Source: CAJXMH01 sp040220135 | GTDB lineage: Bacteria > Bacteroidota > Bacteroidia > Flavobacteriales_E > Vicingaceae | NCBI GenBank assembly: GCA_040220135.1 | Contig: JAVJTT010000006.1 | Location: 1 to 64,000, forward strand | Direction of reading: 5' to 3' | DNA length: 64,000 nt | In this document: one piece after another, positions 42,246-51,049 of the stretch | How positions within the stretch are numbered: position 1 is the stretch's first letter | Layout: the number at the start of each line of letters is the position of its first letter | Notes under the pieces: generated by a model | Database searches by the model: none | Seen by the model: the letters and a program-made list of their open reading frames with translations, nothing else | Told to the model about the DNA's origin: nothing | Program-made: the position numbers and the translations under genes

Positions 42246-43549
42246 TCAATCCCTACACGGCAATCATCGCCATCAGCGTTATTATTATCATTTCGTATTT
42301 CTTCAATATCATTTCGAAGAAAACGAATGTGCCTTCTGTTTTAATGCTAATTGTTTTAGGAATTCTGATCAAACAAGGCATGAAAGCCATGGGCGTTTCG
42401 GCTGGGGAAATGCTGTTTAACGTCTTGGAGCTTTTGGGCATTGTCGGTTTAATTATGATAGTGTTAGAAGCCGCTTTAGACCTTCGATTAACCAAAGACA
42501 AATGGCCCATCATTTGGAAGTCTTTTAGCGTAGCCTTACTTTCTCTGGTTATTTCAGCCGGGGCTTGTGCCTACATTATCAACTTTTTCCTAATCCCAGA
42601 CTTCTTCACCTCATTGGTTTATGCCATACCCCTATCCATAATGAGTTCTGCCATAATCATTCCCTCGGTGGGCGGTTTGTCGGAACACAAAAAAGAATTT
42701 ATGGTCTATGATGGCACTTTTTCAGACATCTTGGGCATTATGTTTTTCTACTTTTTAATTGGAAATGCAGGCGAAAGCGACGCCAAGGTAGTAGCTTTTG
42801 ATGTGGTGAGTAATATTTTCATTACCATTTCGCTCTCCGCTGCCATTAGTTATGCTTTGGTACTGGTATTTCAAAAAATGAACTCTCAGGTAAAGCTATT
42901 TATGCTGATTGCCGTGCTTCTAATCTTATACTCAGTAGGTAAATTATTCCACCTTTCCTCTTTGTTGATCATCTTAATATTTGGCCTTGTGCTCAACAAT
43001 CATAAGTTGTTTTTTAGAGGCATTTTCAAGCGCTGGGTGCAAGCAGATAAAGTAAAAGAAGTGCTGGAAGATTTCCACTTGGTTACTATGGAATCGGCCT
43101 TTGTGGTGCGTACCTTTTTCTTTGTTCTTTTTGGTGTAACCATTACACTAAGCAGTTTGGCTAATATGGAGGTGGCGCTAATCAGCCTTTGTATTTTGGC
43201 GGCTTTGTATGTGGTTCGATTTATCATGATCAAAGTGTTTGTACAGAAAGACATTTACCCCCAAGTTTTTCTAGCTCCCCGAGGTTTGATTACCATTCTT
43301 TTGTTCTTTGCCATTCCCGATGAATACCAAAATGAAAACTTTGATTCGGGAATCTTACTTTATACCATTATTCTAACCTGTGTTATCATGGCTTGGGCCT
43401 TGGTAGCAAGCGGTAAAAAGGTTATTCCGATTGAGGACATGTCTTTCATCTATGGCGAAAAAGAAACAAAAGTAGAAGGGGCACCCCTTAAACCGGAAGA
43501 ACAACCCCTGCCAAAACCCGGAGAAGTAGAAGAGAAGAAAAAAGGTTAA
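42236..43549 (+). CDS. Cation:proton antiporter (CPA/Na+/H+ exchanger family)
   Basis: A 437-residue transporter with about 11-12 membrane helices of the sodium/hydrogen exchanger superfamily. Conserved-type features are VPSVLMLIVLGILIK in the first helices, IVGLIMIVLEAALDLRLTK, and the SSAIIIPSVGGLSEHKKEF and DGTFSDILGIMFFYFLIG segments, with acidic residues where the family carries the ion-binding site. It ends in a Pro/Lys/Glu-rich cytoplasmic tail (PLKPEEQPLPKPGEVEEKKK). Expected role: Na+ or K+ extrusion and pH homeostasis. It overlaps the upstream unknown gene by 10 nt. Ion selectivity is unclear. Confidence 0.87.
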   Translation: MEVINPYTAIIAISVIIIISYFFNIISKKTNVPSVLMLIVLGILIKQGMKAMGVSAGEMLFNVLELLGIVGLIMIVLEAALDLRLTKDKWPIIWKSFSVALLSLVISAGACAYIINFFLIPDFFTSLVYAIPLSIMSSAIIIPSVGGLSEHKKEFMVYDGTFSDILGIMFFYFLIGNAGESDAKVVAFDVVSNIFITISLSAAISYALVLVFQKMNSQVKLFMLIAVLLILYSVGKLFHLSSLLIILIFGLVLNNHKLFFRGIFKRWVQADKVKEVLEDFHLVTMESAFVVRTFFFVLFGVTITLSSLANMEVALISLCILAALYVVRFIMIKVFVQKDIYPQVFLAPRGLITILLFFAIPDEYQNENFDSGILLYTIILTCVIMAWALVASGKKVIPIEDMSFIYGEKETKVEGAPLKPEEQPLPKPGEVEEKKKG

Positions 43550-43611
43550 TTATTTCTTAGTCTTCCAGCTGAAGCATAATAGCTGTATTCGATTATCTTC
43601 GTAAAAAAAAG

Positions 43612-44910
43612 ATGCTTCGAAAACTAATCTGCTTGCCGGCATTATTCATTGCCCTTTCCATTTCTCTTTCGGCTCAAATCCAATCGGGTCCCATGTTGGG
43701 TTATAACACCATGAAAGAGGTTTTGGTGTGGGTGCAAACAGAAAAAGCCCAAAAAGTAGAAATGCAATATTGGCCAACCGAACAAGAAGCCAGAAAGCAA
43801 TCTGTGAGCTTGAAAACCCAAGAAGAAACAGCTAGAACGGCAAAACTCATTGCCCATAACTTAGAACCGGGAACCACCTATCGCTATCAGATCTTTATAG
43901 AGGGAGAAGCTAAAACAGCCGGCACTTTTACTACACAAAAACTATGGCAACATAGAGAAGAGCCACCCAATTGGAGCATGGCTACCGGCAGCTGCGCCTA
44001 TACCAACGAAGCCCAATACGACCGACCAGGTAGGCCTTATGGACAAGGGAATAAAATCTATGATCAGATTTTAAGCCATCATCCGGAAATGATGCTTTGG
44101 TTAGGCGATAATATTTATTTAAGAGAACCGGATTGGAGCAGCAAAAGTGGTATTCAACATCGTTACACGCATTTTAAATCCATGCCAGAAATACAAGAGT
44201 TATGGAAAAGCATGCACCATTATGCCATTTGGGATGATCACGACTTTGGCCCCAATGATGCCGACCGCAGTTATGTGGGTAAAGAAATGACCCTAGCCGC
44301 CTTTCAAAACTTTTGGGGCAATGCAGAATATGGCATAAATGGAAAGCCCGGCATCACCTCCCAATTTTCATTCAATGATGTTGATTTCTTCCTACTTGAC
44401 AACCGCTATAACCGCAGTCCTAACCACCGTAAAACAGGTAAACAACAAATTTTAGGCGAAGAGCAAATTCAATGGTTAATTGATGCTTTGGTAAATAGCA
44501 AATCAACCTTTAAAATAGTGGCAGTTGGAGGTCAATTCTTAAGTCCCGCAGCCGTGTATGAAAACCACGCTACTTTTCCAGATGAAAGAAATCAGTTGCT
44601 CCAACTTTTAGAAGAAGAAAACCTTAAAAATGTGATCTTTCTAAGTGGCGATAGGCATAAAACCGAATTAACCAAATTGGAACTTCCCAATGGAAATCTA
44701 GTGTACGATTATACTTGTTCACCACTTACTTCAAAGTCATATAATAGTCATGATGAAGGCAACACTTTGAGAGTTGAAGGCACTCATGTAGCCACCCAAA
44801 ATTTTGGAATTCTAGAGTTTGAGGGGCCATTTGAAGAACGAAGCTTAAGCATTAAAACTTTTGACAGTAAAGGTGAATTGCAGTGGGAAAAGGTCATCCA
44901 AAAGCAATAG
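43612..44910 (+). CDS. PhoD-like alkaline phosphatase/phosphodiesterase
   Basis: A 432-residue secreted protein: signal peptide (ALFIALSISLSAQ), an N-terminal fibronectin-like domain (about 25-105: HNLEPGTTYRYQIFIEGEAK), then a metallophosphatase domain with MATGSCAYTN, LWLGDNIYLREPDW, YAIWDDHDFGPNDADRSY and FLSGDRHKTEL, matching the metal-binding motifs of the PhoD family. Expected role: hydrolysis of phosphate mono- or diesters in the periplasm or outside. It lacks a T9SS sorting domain. Neighbours give no further clue to the substrate. Confidence 0.9.
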   Translation: MLRKLICLPALFIALSISLSAQIQSGPMLGYNTMKEVLVWVQTEKAQKVEMQYWPTEQEARKQSVSLKTQEETARTAKLIAHNLEPGTTYRYQIFIEGEAKTAGTFTTQKLWQHREEPPNWSMATGSCAYTNEAQYDRPGRPYGQGNKIYDQILSHHPEMMLWLGDNIYLREPDWSSKSGIQHRYTHFKSMPEIQELWKSMHHYAIWDDHDFGPNDADRSYVGKEMTLAAFQNFWGNAEYGINGKPGITSQFSFNDVDFFLLDNRYNRSPNHRKTGKQQILGEEQIQWLIDALVNSKSTFKIVAVGGQFLSPAAVYENHATFPDERNQLLQLLEEENLKNVIFLSGDRHKTELTKLELPNGNLVYDYTCSPLTSKSYNSHDEGNTLRVEGTHVATQNFGILEFEGPFEERSLSIKTFDSKGELQWEKVIQKQ

Positions 44911-44931
44911 TTTCCTGCTTATTTTTAGCCC

Positions 44932-46437
44932 ATGAAAGTGAGTTCCATGTGGAGTAAAAAAGGGGGATTAGGCTACGTACTCCTGTTCATCTTACTTCTT
45001 GCTTCTGCCTACCAAATGGAAAAGCACATGAGCCAAGGACACGATTGGGGCGGTGATTTTGCCCTTTACCTCAATCAAACTCAAGCCTTGTTAGAGGGTA
45101 GCTTGCAAGAGCTTTACAAGAGCAATCAATTTACCGTTGAAAAATCAGATCGGCTGATTGGGCCCTACCTCTACCCCATGGGTTATCCGCTCTTACTAAG
45201 TCCACTGATGGCTGCTTTAGGAATGAACTTTTATGCTTTAAAAGTCTACACCAATCTTTTCTTTTACCTGGGTTTAGTCTTGCTTTTTCGCTTGATTAAA
45301 CCGCATTTTAAATCTCTTCTTCCCCCTTTGCTCTTAATTGCTTGTTTGGCTTTTAGCGAGTACTTTTTATTTCATGGCGATCAACTGCTTTCTGACTTTC
45401 CCTTTTTCTTTTTTGTGATGCTTTGCCTCAATTTATTTAAGAAAAAGCAAAGCAGTAAGGAGCAAATCGTATTAGGGAGCCTGATCTTTTTCACTTATTT
45501 GATTCGCGAGCTGGGTGTTATGCTCTTACCTGCCCTTTTTATTTTCCAATTAAAACACCACTCCCTAAAAGAATTACTGAAAAGTAAATACCAAAGCTAT
45601 TTGTCATTTGTAGTGTTACTGTTGCTTTCCTTTCTACTTTTTCCCTTTGGTTCAAGAAATCACCTCTCCTTGTTTGTTGAGCAACTATCCTGGGAAAGCT
45701 TCAGCATGAATATAGACTATTATGCCGATCTATTAGAAACCTATTTAAGAGGGGTAACCCATTATGAATACCTTCCATACCTACTTGCAGCCTTGTTCTT
45801 AGCAGGAATAATTTACAAGCTGAAAAAATTGCCCCATTGGATTAGTTTTTTTCTGCTTTCTATTTTGGTTTTATTGCTTTGGCCCTACCATCAAGGAGTG
45901 CGTTTTATTTTTGTGTCTTTGCCATTCTTGTTCTTTTTTATTCTCTCCCCTTTGGAAAGCGTTCCAAAATGGCCAAGATTTTTGCTAGTTTATCCATTTT
46001 TTGTTTTTCTTAGTTGGGGCTTATTAAGCGAAACCTTGGCGCAGAATCAGAAAAACTTAGCCCTCGAAACCAATCAGATCTATCAAGCAGAAAACATTGC
46101 CCTGTACGATTATCTAAATCAACATTATACGGAAAACGACACCATTGTTTTTTTTAAACCCAGAGTACTGCGGATGTTTTGCGGTGTAAAATCACTGTAT
46201 TTACAGCCCGATAGTTTTATGCAATCACCTTATCCTACCTTAATCACCAGCCCATGGTTTCCACCTAGGGGGATAGACTCTGGCTTGTTTGTAACAAACT
46301 TTGGCCCTTACGGTATTTTTCAAAAAACCAAGATAAAAGGGAGTTTTTGTTTTGCCCATCACAGCAAAAACTTCAATCTTGACAGATTGGTCCCTATCGA
46401 TGAAAATTCTTATTCTTCCTTAAAAAAGTCTCTATGA
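44932..46437 (+). CDS. GT-C-like polytopic membrane protein (putative glycosyltransferase)
   Basis: A 501-residue protein with about nine to ten membrane helices. An acidic pair in the first external loop (HDWGGDFALYLNQTQALLEG) is the typical catalytic signature position of GT-C glycosyltransferases of the GT39/ArnT type, and a soluble C-terminal domain of about 110 residues follows the last helix. The substrate would be a polyprenyl-linked sugar. It lies 21 nt after the PhoD-like gene and its 3' end overlaps convergent lspA by 28 nt. The family call is by topology and motif. Confidence 0.7.
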   Translation: MKVSSMWSKKGGLGYVLLFILLLASAYQMEKHMSQGHDWGGDFALYLNQTQALLEGSLQELYKSNQFTVEKSDRLIGPYLYPMGYPLLLSPLMAALGMNFYALKVYTNLFFYLGLVLLFRLIKPHFKSLLPPLLLIACLAFSEYFLFHGDQLLSDFPFFFFVMLCLNLFKKKQSSKEQIVLGSLIFFTYLIRELGVMLLPALFIFQLKHHSLKELLKSKYQSYLSFVVLLLLSFLLFPFGSRNHLSLFVEQLSWESFSMNIDYYADLLETYLRGVTHYEYLPYLLAALFLAGIIYKLKKLPHWISFFLLSILVLLLWPYHQGVRFIFVSLPFLFFFILSPLESVPKWPRFLLVYPFFVFLSWGLLSETLAQNQKNLALETNQIYQAENIALYDYLNQHYTENDTIVFFKPRVLRMFCGVKSLYLQPDSFMQSPYPTLITSPWFPPRGIDSGLFVTNFGPYGIFQKTKIKGSFCFAHHSKNFNLDRLVPIDENSYSSLKKSL

Positions 46438-47027
46438 AAAAGTAAAATAGAAGCTACGCCGCATGTAATAGCAGAGTCGGCAATGTTAAAAACCGGACGG
46501 AAAAAGATAAAGTATTCCCCACCCCAAACCGGAACCCAATCGGGCAAAAAGCCTTCGTACAATGGAAAATATAGCATGTCAACCACTTTACCATAAAGCA
46601 GTCCGGCATACCCACCTTCCTGAGGGAGAAAAGATGCTACTTGATAATAGCTTTCGTTAAAGATCAAGCCATAAAAAGCACTGTCGATAATGTTGCCCAA
46701 AGCCCCGGCAAATATTAAAGCCCCGCTAATCATCAAACCCTTGCTAGCTCCTTTCTTGGGTAAAGAAAACAAATACCATCCGATGAGAGAAACCGCGACT
46801 ATTCGGAAAATACTAAGAATTAACTTGCCATAGTCACCGGCTAGCTCTAAGCCAAAAGCCATACCGTTGTTCTCCGTAAAATGAATGATAAACCAGTCTC
46901 CAAAAACGGGAATCTCCTCCGCTAGCTCCATGTGGGTTTTCACCCAAACTTTGCTCGCTTGGTCGATAAATAAAACCGCTAATATAACTATTAGCGGCAG
47001 CTTGTAAGAAGAAGAATTCTTCTCCAT
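46410..47027 (-). CDS. lspA: Lipoprotein signal peptidase
   Basis: A 205-residue aspartic protease that removes signal peptides from diacylated lipoproteins, several of which are encoded in this window. Four membrane helices, FTENNGMAFG, GALGNIIDSAFYG (first catalytic Asp) and FNIADSAITCG (second catalytic Asp) are present. It is slightly longer than the usual about 165 residues because of an insertion between about 120 and 160. It lies 19 nt downstream of the DksA-like gene in the run ileS, dksA-like, lspA. It overlaps the convergent GT-C gene by 28 nt. Confidence 0.95.
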   Translation of the reverse strand: MEKNSSSYKLPLIVILAVLFIDQASKVWVKTHMELAEEIPVFGDWFIIHFTENNGMAFGLELAGDYGKLILSIFRIVAVSLIGWYLFSLPKKGASKGLMISGALIFAGALGNIIDSAFYGLIFNESYYQVASFLPQEGGYAGLLYGKVVDMLYFPLYEGFLPDWVPVWGGEYFIFFRPVFNIADSAITCGVASILLFHRDFFKEE

Positions 47028-47046
47028 ATTTCTTAAATGCTAAAAA

Positions 47047-47424
47047 TTAACTCTGCGCTTCCTTGGCCTCTATAGATAAGGTAGCATGAGGCACCGCGCG
47101 TAATCTTTGTTTTGGTATCAACTTTCCGGTTACCCGACAAAGCCCATAAGTTTTATTGCTGATTCTTGTCAAGGCGTTTTCCAAATGGGTAATAAATTTT
47201 TCCTGACGTCCGGCTAGCTGCGACAACTCTTCTCTCGACAAAGTGTCTGAGCCATCTTCCATCATTTTGAAGGAAGGGGCGGTATCTTCTGTACCATGAT
47301 CGTCTTTGTGAGACAAAGAGCCTCTTAATCCTTCTAAATCATTTCTAGCTTCTTTCAACTTCTCGTTGATCAAGGTTCTAAACTCTTCTAGTTCTGCGTC
47401 TGTGTATCTTTCTTTTTCTGCCAT
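47047..47424 (-). CDS. DksA/TraR-like protein with degenerate zinc finger
   Basis: A 125-residue protein with an N-terminal coiled coil (ELEEFRTLINEKLKEARNDL) and a C-terminal DksA/TraR-like finger region ending TYGLCRVTGKLIPKQRLRAV then PHATLSIEAK. DksA binds RNA polymerase through its secondary channel to mediate the stringent response. Only one of the four canonical zinc-binding cysteines remains (Cys96), so the finger probably does not bind zinc in the standard way; I recall this degenerate form being usual in Bacteroidota. It lies between ileS (18 nt upstream) and lspA. Confidence 0.88.
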   Translation of the reverse strand: MAEKERYTDAELEEFRTLINEKLKEARNDLEGLRGSLSHKDDHGTEDTAPSFKMMEDGSDTLSREELSQLAGRQEKFITHLENALTRISNKTYGLCRVTGKLIPKQRLRAVPHATLSIEAKEAQS

Positions 47425-47442
47425 TTTAAATTCATTTTCTAA

Positions 47443-50400
47443 TTAAGCCAAACTTAGTGAAACGTATGTTTCTATTTCTTGGTCTAATTCAATTTTGTAT
47501 TTTTTAACTGGAATGTCGTCGACAATTTCCAGACTGTTTGCTAAGGTCTCCGAACAAATATAATCTTTATTCTGCTCTATTGCAGCTGAGATTTCAGGAA
47601 CCTTTAATACCTTCAAACTAATTTTATCAGTCACCTCAAATCCAGCTTCTTTTCTAAAGTTTTGAATGCGATTTACCATCTCTCTAGCAATCCCTTCAAA
47701 CAATAATTCTTCTGATAAACTAACATCCAGGGCAACGGTGTATTTCCCTTCGGTGGCAACTAGCCAACCTGGAATGTCTTCTGAACTAATTTCTACATCA
47801 GAAACATCTAAATCGATTGAACCTCCTTCAACTTTTAGTTCAATAGAACCCTTTTGCTCTAAACTTGCAATCGCTTCTTGGTCCATTTGATTTACTGCAG
47901 CAGCCACCTGTTTCATTTGCTTGCCAAACTTTGGACCTAATTTTTTAAAATCCGGTTTGATCTTTTTCACCAAAACTCCGGCGGTTTCTTCTAGGTACTC
48001 CAGCTCCTTTACATTTACTTCAGAGAGGATTAGATTCTCAACTTCTTCCAACTGCCGCTTGAATTTTGGGTCTAAAACCGGTACCATCATTTTTTGAAGT
48101 GGTTGACGAACTTTAATCGATTCCTTTCTTCTAAGGGAAAGTACCATGGATGAAAGCTTTTGAGCAATCTCCATGCGCTCTTCTAAATCAATGTTAATGT
48201 GCGCTTCGTTTAAACCACCAAAGTCTGCAAGGTGTACCGACTGTGCTTCTTCTTTTCCGCTAATCTGATTCAGGTCTTGAAACAAACGATCGGCATAAAA
48301 AGGGGCAATCGGGGCGCTCAATTTCGCAACTGTAGCCAAACAATGGTAAAGGGTTTGGTAAGCTGAAATTTTGTCTTGGGTGTAATCTCCTTTCCAGAAA
48401 CGACGACGACAAAGTCTCACATACCAATTACTTAAATGATCAACCGTAAACTCTTGAATGGCTCTTCCCGCTTTGGTAGGCTCATAATCGGCAAAGGCTT
48501 GGTCGGCTGTTTTAATTAAGGAATTCAATTTGGAGAGTACCCAACGGTCGATTTCCGGCCTTTCTTCTAAGGGAATATCTGCCTCTTCATACTTGAATTC
48601 ATCAATGTTGGCATAGAGTGCAAAGAAGTTGTAGGTATTATAAAGCGTACCAAAAAACTTTCGTTGAACCTCAGTGATGCCTTCTAAGTCAAACTTTAAG
48701 TTGTCCCAAGGCTGTGCATTGGTTACCATGTACCAGCGAGTGGCATCGGGGCCGTACTTTTTAAGCGTCTCAAAAGGGTCAACCGCATTGCCCAAACGTT
48801 TCGACATCTTTTGGCCGTTCTTATCCAAGACCAAACCATTGGATACCACATTTTTATAAGCCACCGAATCGAAACACATGGTTCCAATGGCGTGTAAGGT
48901 AAAAAACCACCCTCGAGTTTGATCAACTCCTTCTGCAATAAAATCAGCCGGATAGAATTTATTCTCTTCGATCAGCTCTTTATTTTCAAAAGGATAGTGC
49001 CACTGCGCATAAGGCATAGAGCCGGAATCAAACCAAACATCGATCAAATCCATTTCTCTTTTCATGGGCTTGCCGGAAGGCGAAACCAAAACGATATCAT
49101 CTACAAAAGGTCGATGAAAATCAAAGGTCTCGTAGTTGTCTTCACTCATGTTTTTCGGTTCAAAATCAGCCAATGGGTTTTTATCCATCAGGCCTTTCTC
49201 AACCGCCTTTTCACATTCGGCTTTCAATTGCTCCGCCGAGCCAATACAGATTTGCTCTTCTCGATCTTCAGTAGTCCAAATGGGAATGGGAATTCCCCAA
49301 TAGCGAGAGCGTGATAAGTTCCAGTCTTGCAGGTTTTCTAACCAGTTTCCAAAACGACCTTTTCCGGTGCTTTTCGGTTTCCAATTAATGGTATTGTTAA
49401 GCTCGATCAAACGGTCTTTTACTGCAGTAGACTTGATGAACCAAGAATCTAATGGAAAGTACAAGACCGGCTTGTCTGTTCGCCAACAATGGGGATAGCT
49501 GTGTTCGTATTTCTGCACATCAAAGGCACGATTGGCTTCTTTCAGTTTAATGGAAATTTCAACATCCACTGATTTTTCGGGGGCTTTGCCCTCCTCATAA
49601 TATTGATTCTTCACATACCAACCGGCAAAGTCGGTCACCTCTTCTGTAAATCTTCCTTGATTATCCACCAAGTGAAGCGCGCCAATGCCGTTGGCTTTAG
49701 TCACTCGGAAATCATCTGCCCCATAGCTTGGTGCTAAGTGAACAATTCCGGTACCGTCTTCGGTGGTTACGAAATCTCCCAAGATGACCCGAAAGGCATC
49801 TCCTTCTTCAGGTTGTTTGTAGGGCAATAACTGCTCGTAACGTAGTCCTTCTAAGTTTTTTCCTTTAAATTCAGCTACAATTTCATACGGAATCTTTTTA
49901 CCGTCTTTGGCATAATCCTCCAAGCCAAGCTCTGCCTGTTTGGCATCAAACCATTTGCCTACCAAATCTTTCGCTAAAACCACGGTGATTGGCTCATGGG
50001 TGTATTTATTAAAGGTCTTCACCTTTACATAATCAATCTTTGATCCTACTCCTAAAGCTGTATTCGAGGGCAAAGTCCAAGGAGTGGTAGTCCATGCGAT
50101 AAAGAAAAGCTCTCCATGTAAATCATCAAACAAAAATTTTGAACCTTCAGTCTCTACCACTTTAAACATGGCCGTAGCCGAGGTATCTTTTACGTCTTTG
50201 TAGGCTCCGGGCTGATTTAATTCATGAGTACTTAAACCCGTTCCGGCAGCCGGAGAATAAGGCTGAATGGTATAACCTTTGTAGATCATACCTTGGTCGT
50301 AAAGCTTCTTCAACAAATGCCAAACCGACTCAATGTATTTGTTCTTGTAGGTGATGTAGGGATCATCCATATCCACCCAGTAGCCCATTTTTCGAGTTAA

Positions 50401-50802
50401 GTTGTTCCACACATCGGTGTAGCGCATTACCGCTTCTTTACAGCGTGCATTGTACTCTTCTACCGAAATGGTTTTTCCAATGTCTTCTTTGGTAATGCCC
50501 AATTCTTTTTCTACCCCTAACTCAACTGGTAAACCGTGGGTATCCCAACCGGCTTTTCGCTTTACTTGAAAGCCTTTTTGGGTTTTATAACGACAAAAAA
50601 TGTCTTTGATAGCTCGCGCCATCACATGGTGAATACCGGGCAAACCGTTAGCAGAAGGCGGCCCTTCGTAAAACACAAAAGGAGGCTTTCCCTCTCGACT
50701 CTCTATACTGGCTTGAAAAGTATTTTTCTCTTCCCATTGTGCCAATACCTCATCAGCAATCGCTGATAAATCCAACTGTTGGTATTCCTTGTATTTGCTC
50801 AT
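47443..50802 (-). CDS. ileS: Isoleucyl-tRNA synthetase
   Basis: The 1119-residue class I synthetase charges tRNA-Ile. The HIGH-type motif is in PPSANGLPGIHHVMARAIKD (with His-His in place of the usual HxGH spacing), the KMSKS loop is NGQKMSKRLGNAVDP, and the editing domain (WTTTPWTLPSNTALGV) and anticodon-binding C-terminus are present. Size fits the longer eukaryote-like IleRS class (IleRS2), which is often less sensitive to mupirocin; the sensitivity here is inference. It heads the operon ileS, dksA-like, lspA. Its promoter region is the 247-nt gap to 51050. Confidence 0.97.
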   Translation of the reverse strand: MSKYKEYQQLDLSAIADEVLAQWEEKNTFQASIESREGKPPFVFYEGPPSANGLPGIHHVMARAIKDIFCRYKTQKGFQVKRKAGWDTHGLPVELGVEKELGITKEDIGKTISVEEYNARCKEAVMRYTDVWNNLTRKMGYWVDMDDPYITYKNKYIESVWHLLKKLYDQGMIYKGYTIQPYSPAAGTGLSTHELNQPGAYKDVKDTSATAMFKVVETEGSKFLFDDLHGELFFIAWTTTPWTLPSNTALGVGSKIDYVKVKTFNKYTHEPITVVLAKDLVGKWFDAKQAELGLEDYAKDGKKIPYEIVAEFKGKNLEGLRYEQLLPYKQPEEGDAFRVILGDFVTTEDGTGIVHLAPSYGADDFRVTKANGIGALHLVDNQGRFTEEVTDFAGWYVKNQYYEEGKAPEKSVDVEISIKLKEANRAFDVQKYEHSYPHCWRTDKPVLYFPLDSWFIKSTAVKDRLIELNNTINWKPKSTGKGRFGNWLENLQDWNLSRSRYWGIPIPIWTTEDREEQICIGSAEQLKAECEKAVEKGLMDKNPLADFEPKNMSEDNYETFDFHRPFVDDIVLVSPSGKPMKREMDLIDVWFDSGSMPYAQWHYPFENKELIEENKFYPADFIAEGVDQTRGWFFTLHAIGTMCFDSVAYKNVVSNGLVLDKNGQKMSKRLGNAVDPFETLKKYGPDATRWYMVTNAQPWDNLKFDLEGITEVQRKFFGTLYNTYNFFALYANIDEFKYEEADIPLEERPEIDRWVLSKLNSLIKTADQAFADYEPTKAGRAIQEFTVDHLSNWYVRLCRRRFWKGDYTQDKISAYQTLYHCLATVAKLSAPIAPFYADRLFQDLNQISGKEEAQSVHLADFGGLNEAHINIDLEERMEIAQKLSSMVLSLRRKESIKVRQPLQKMMVPVLDPKFKRQLEEVENLILSEVNVKELEYLEETAGVLVKKIKPDFKKLGPKFGKQMKQVAAAVNQMDQEAIASLEQKGSIELKVEGGSIDLDVSDVEISSEDIPGWLVATEGKYTVALDVSLSEELLFEGIAREMVNRIQNFRKEAGFEVTDKISLKVLKVPEISAAIEQNKDYICSETLANSLEIVDDIPVKKYKIELDQEIETYVSLSLA

Positions 50803-51014
50803 GAATCTTGATTCGTTGCGCTGTAAAAATTGTGGTGCGCGAATTTACGAAAACTAAGTAAACAGCAAGAGAGATATAAGCAACTCCTTATTATACAAAC
50901 AAGCTCATTTTCAAGGCTCTGAATAGGAAAGTCCACTTACTAAAAGCAATCCACTTTTACAGCATTTTAGCTTTCCCTTTCCATTTGAGCTTAAAGCCTA
51001 TTTTTGAATATACC

Positions 51015-51022
51015 TATCTTTG
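51015..51022 (+). promoter_or_regulatory. -7 promoter element for the first FG-GAP propeller gene
   Basis: TATCTTTG matches TAnnTTTG exactly, 27 nt before the ATG at 51050. A TTG at 50985-50987 is about 27 nt upstream of it, slightly beyond the usual -33 spacing. Confidence 0.5.
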
Positions 51023-51049
51023 TCACTCAAGTCTTAAAACCGATTCAAG

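Noticed and set aside
50803..51049. Possible tRNA or small RNA in the 247-nt gap upstream of the first propeller gene
   Set aside because: No cloverleaf, no T-loop GTTCGA-type motif and no strong stem; only promoter-like elements are seen.
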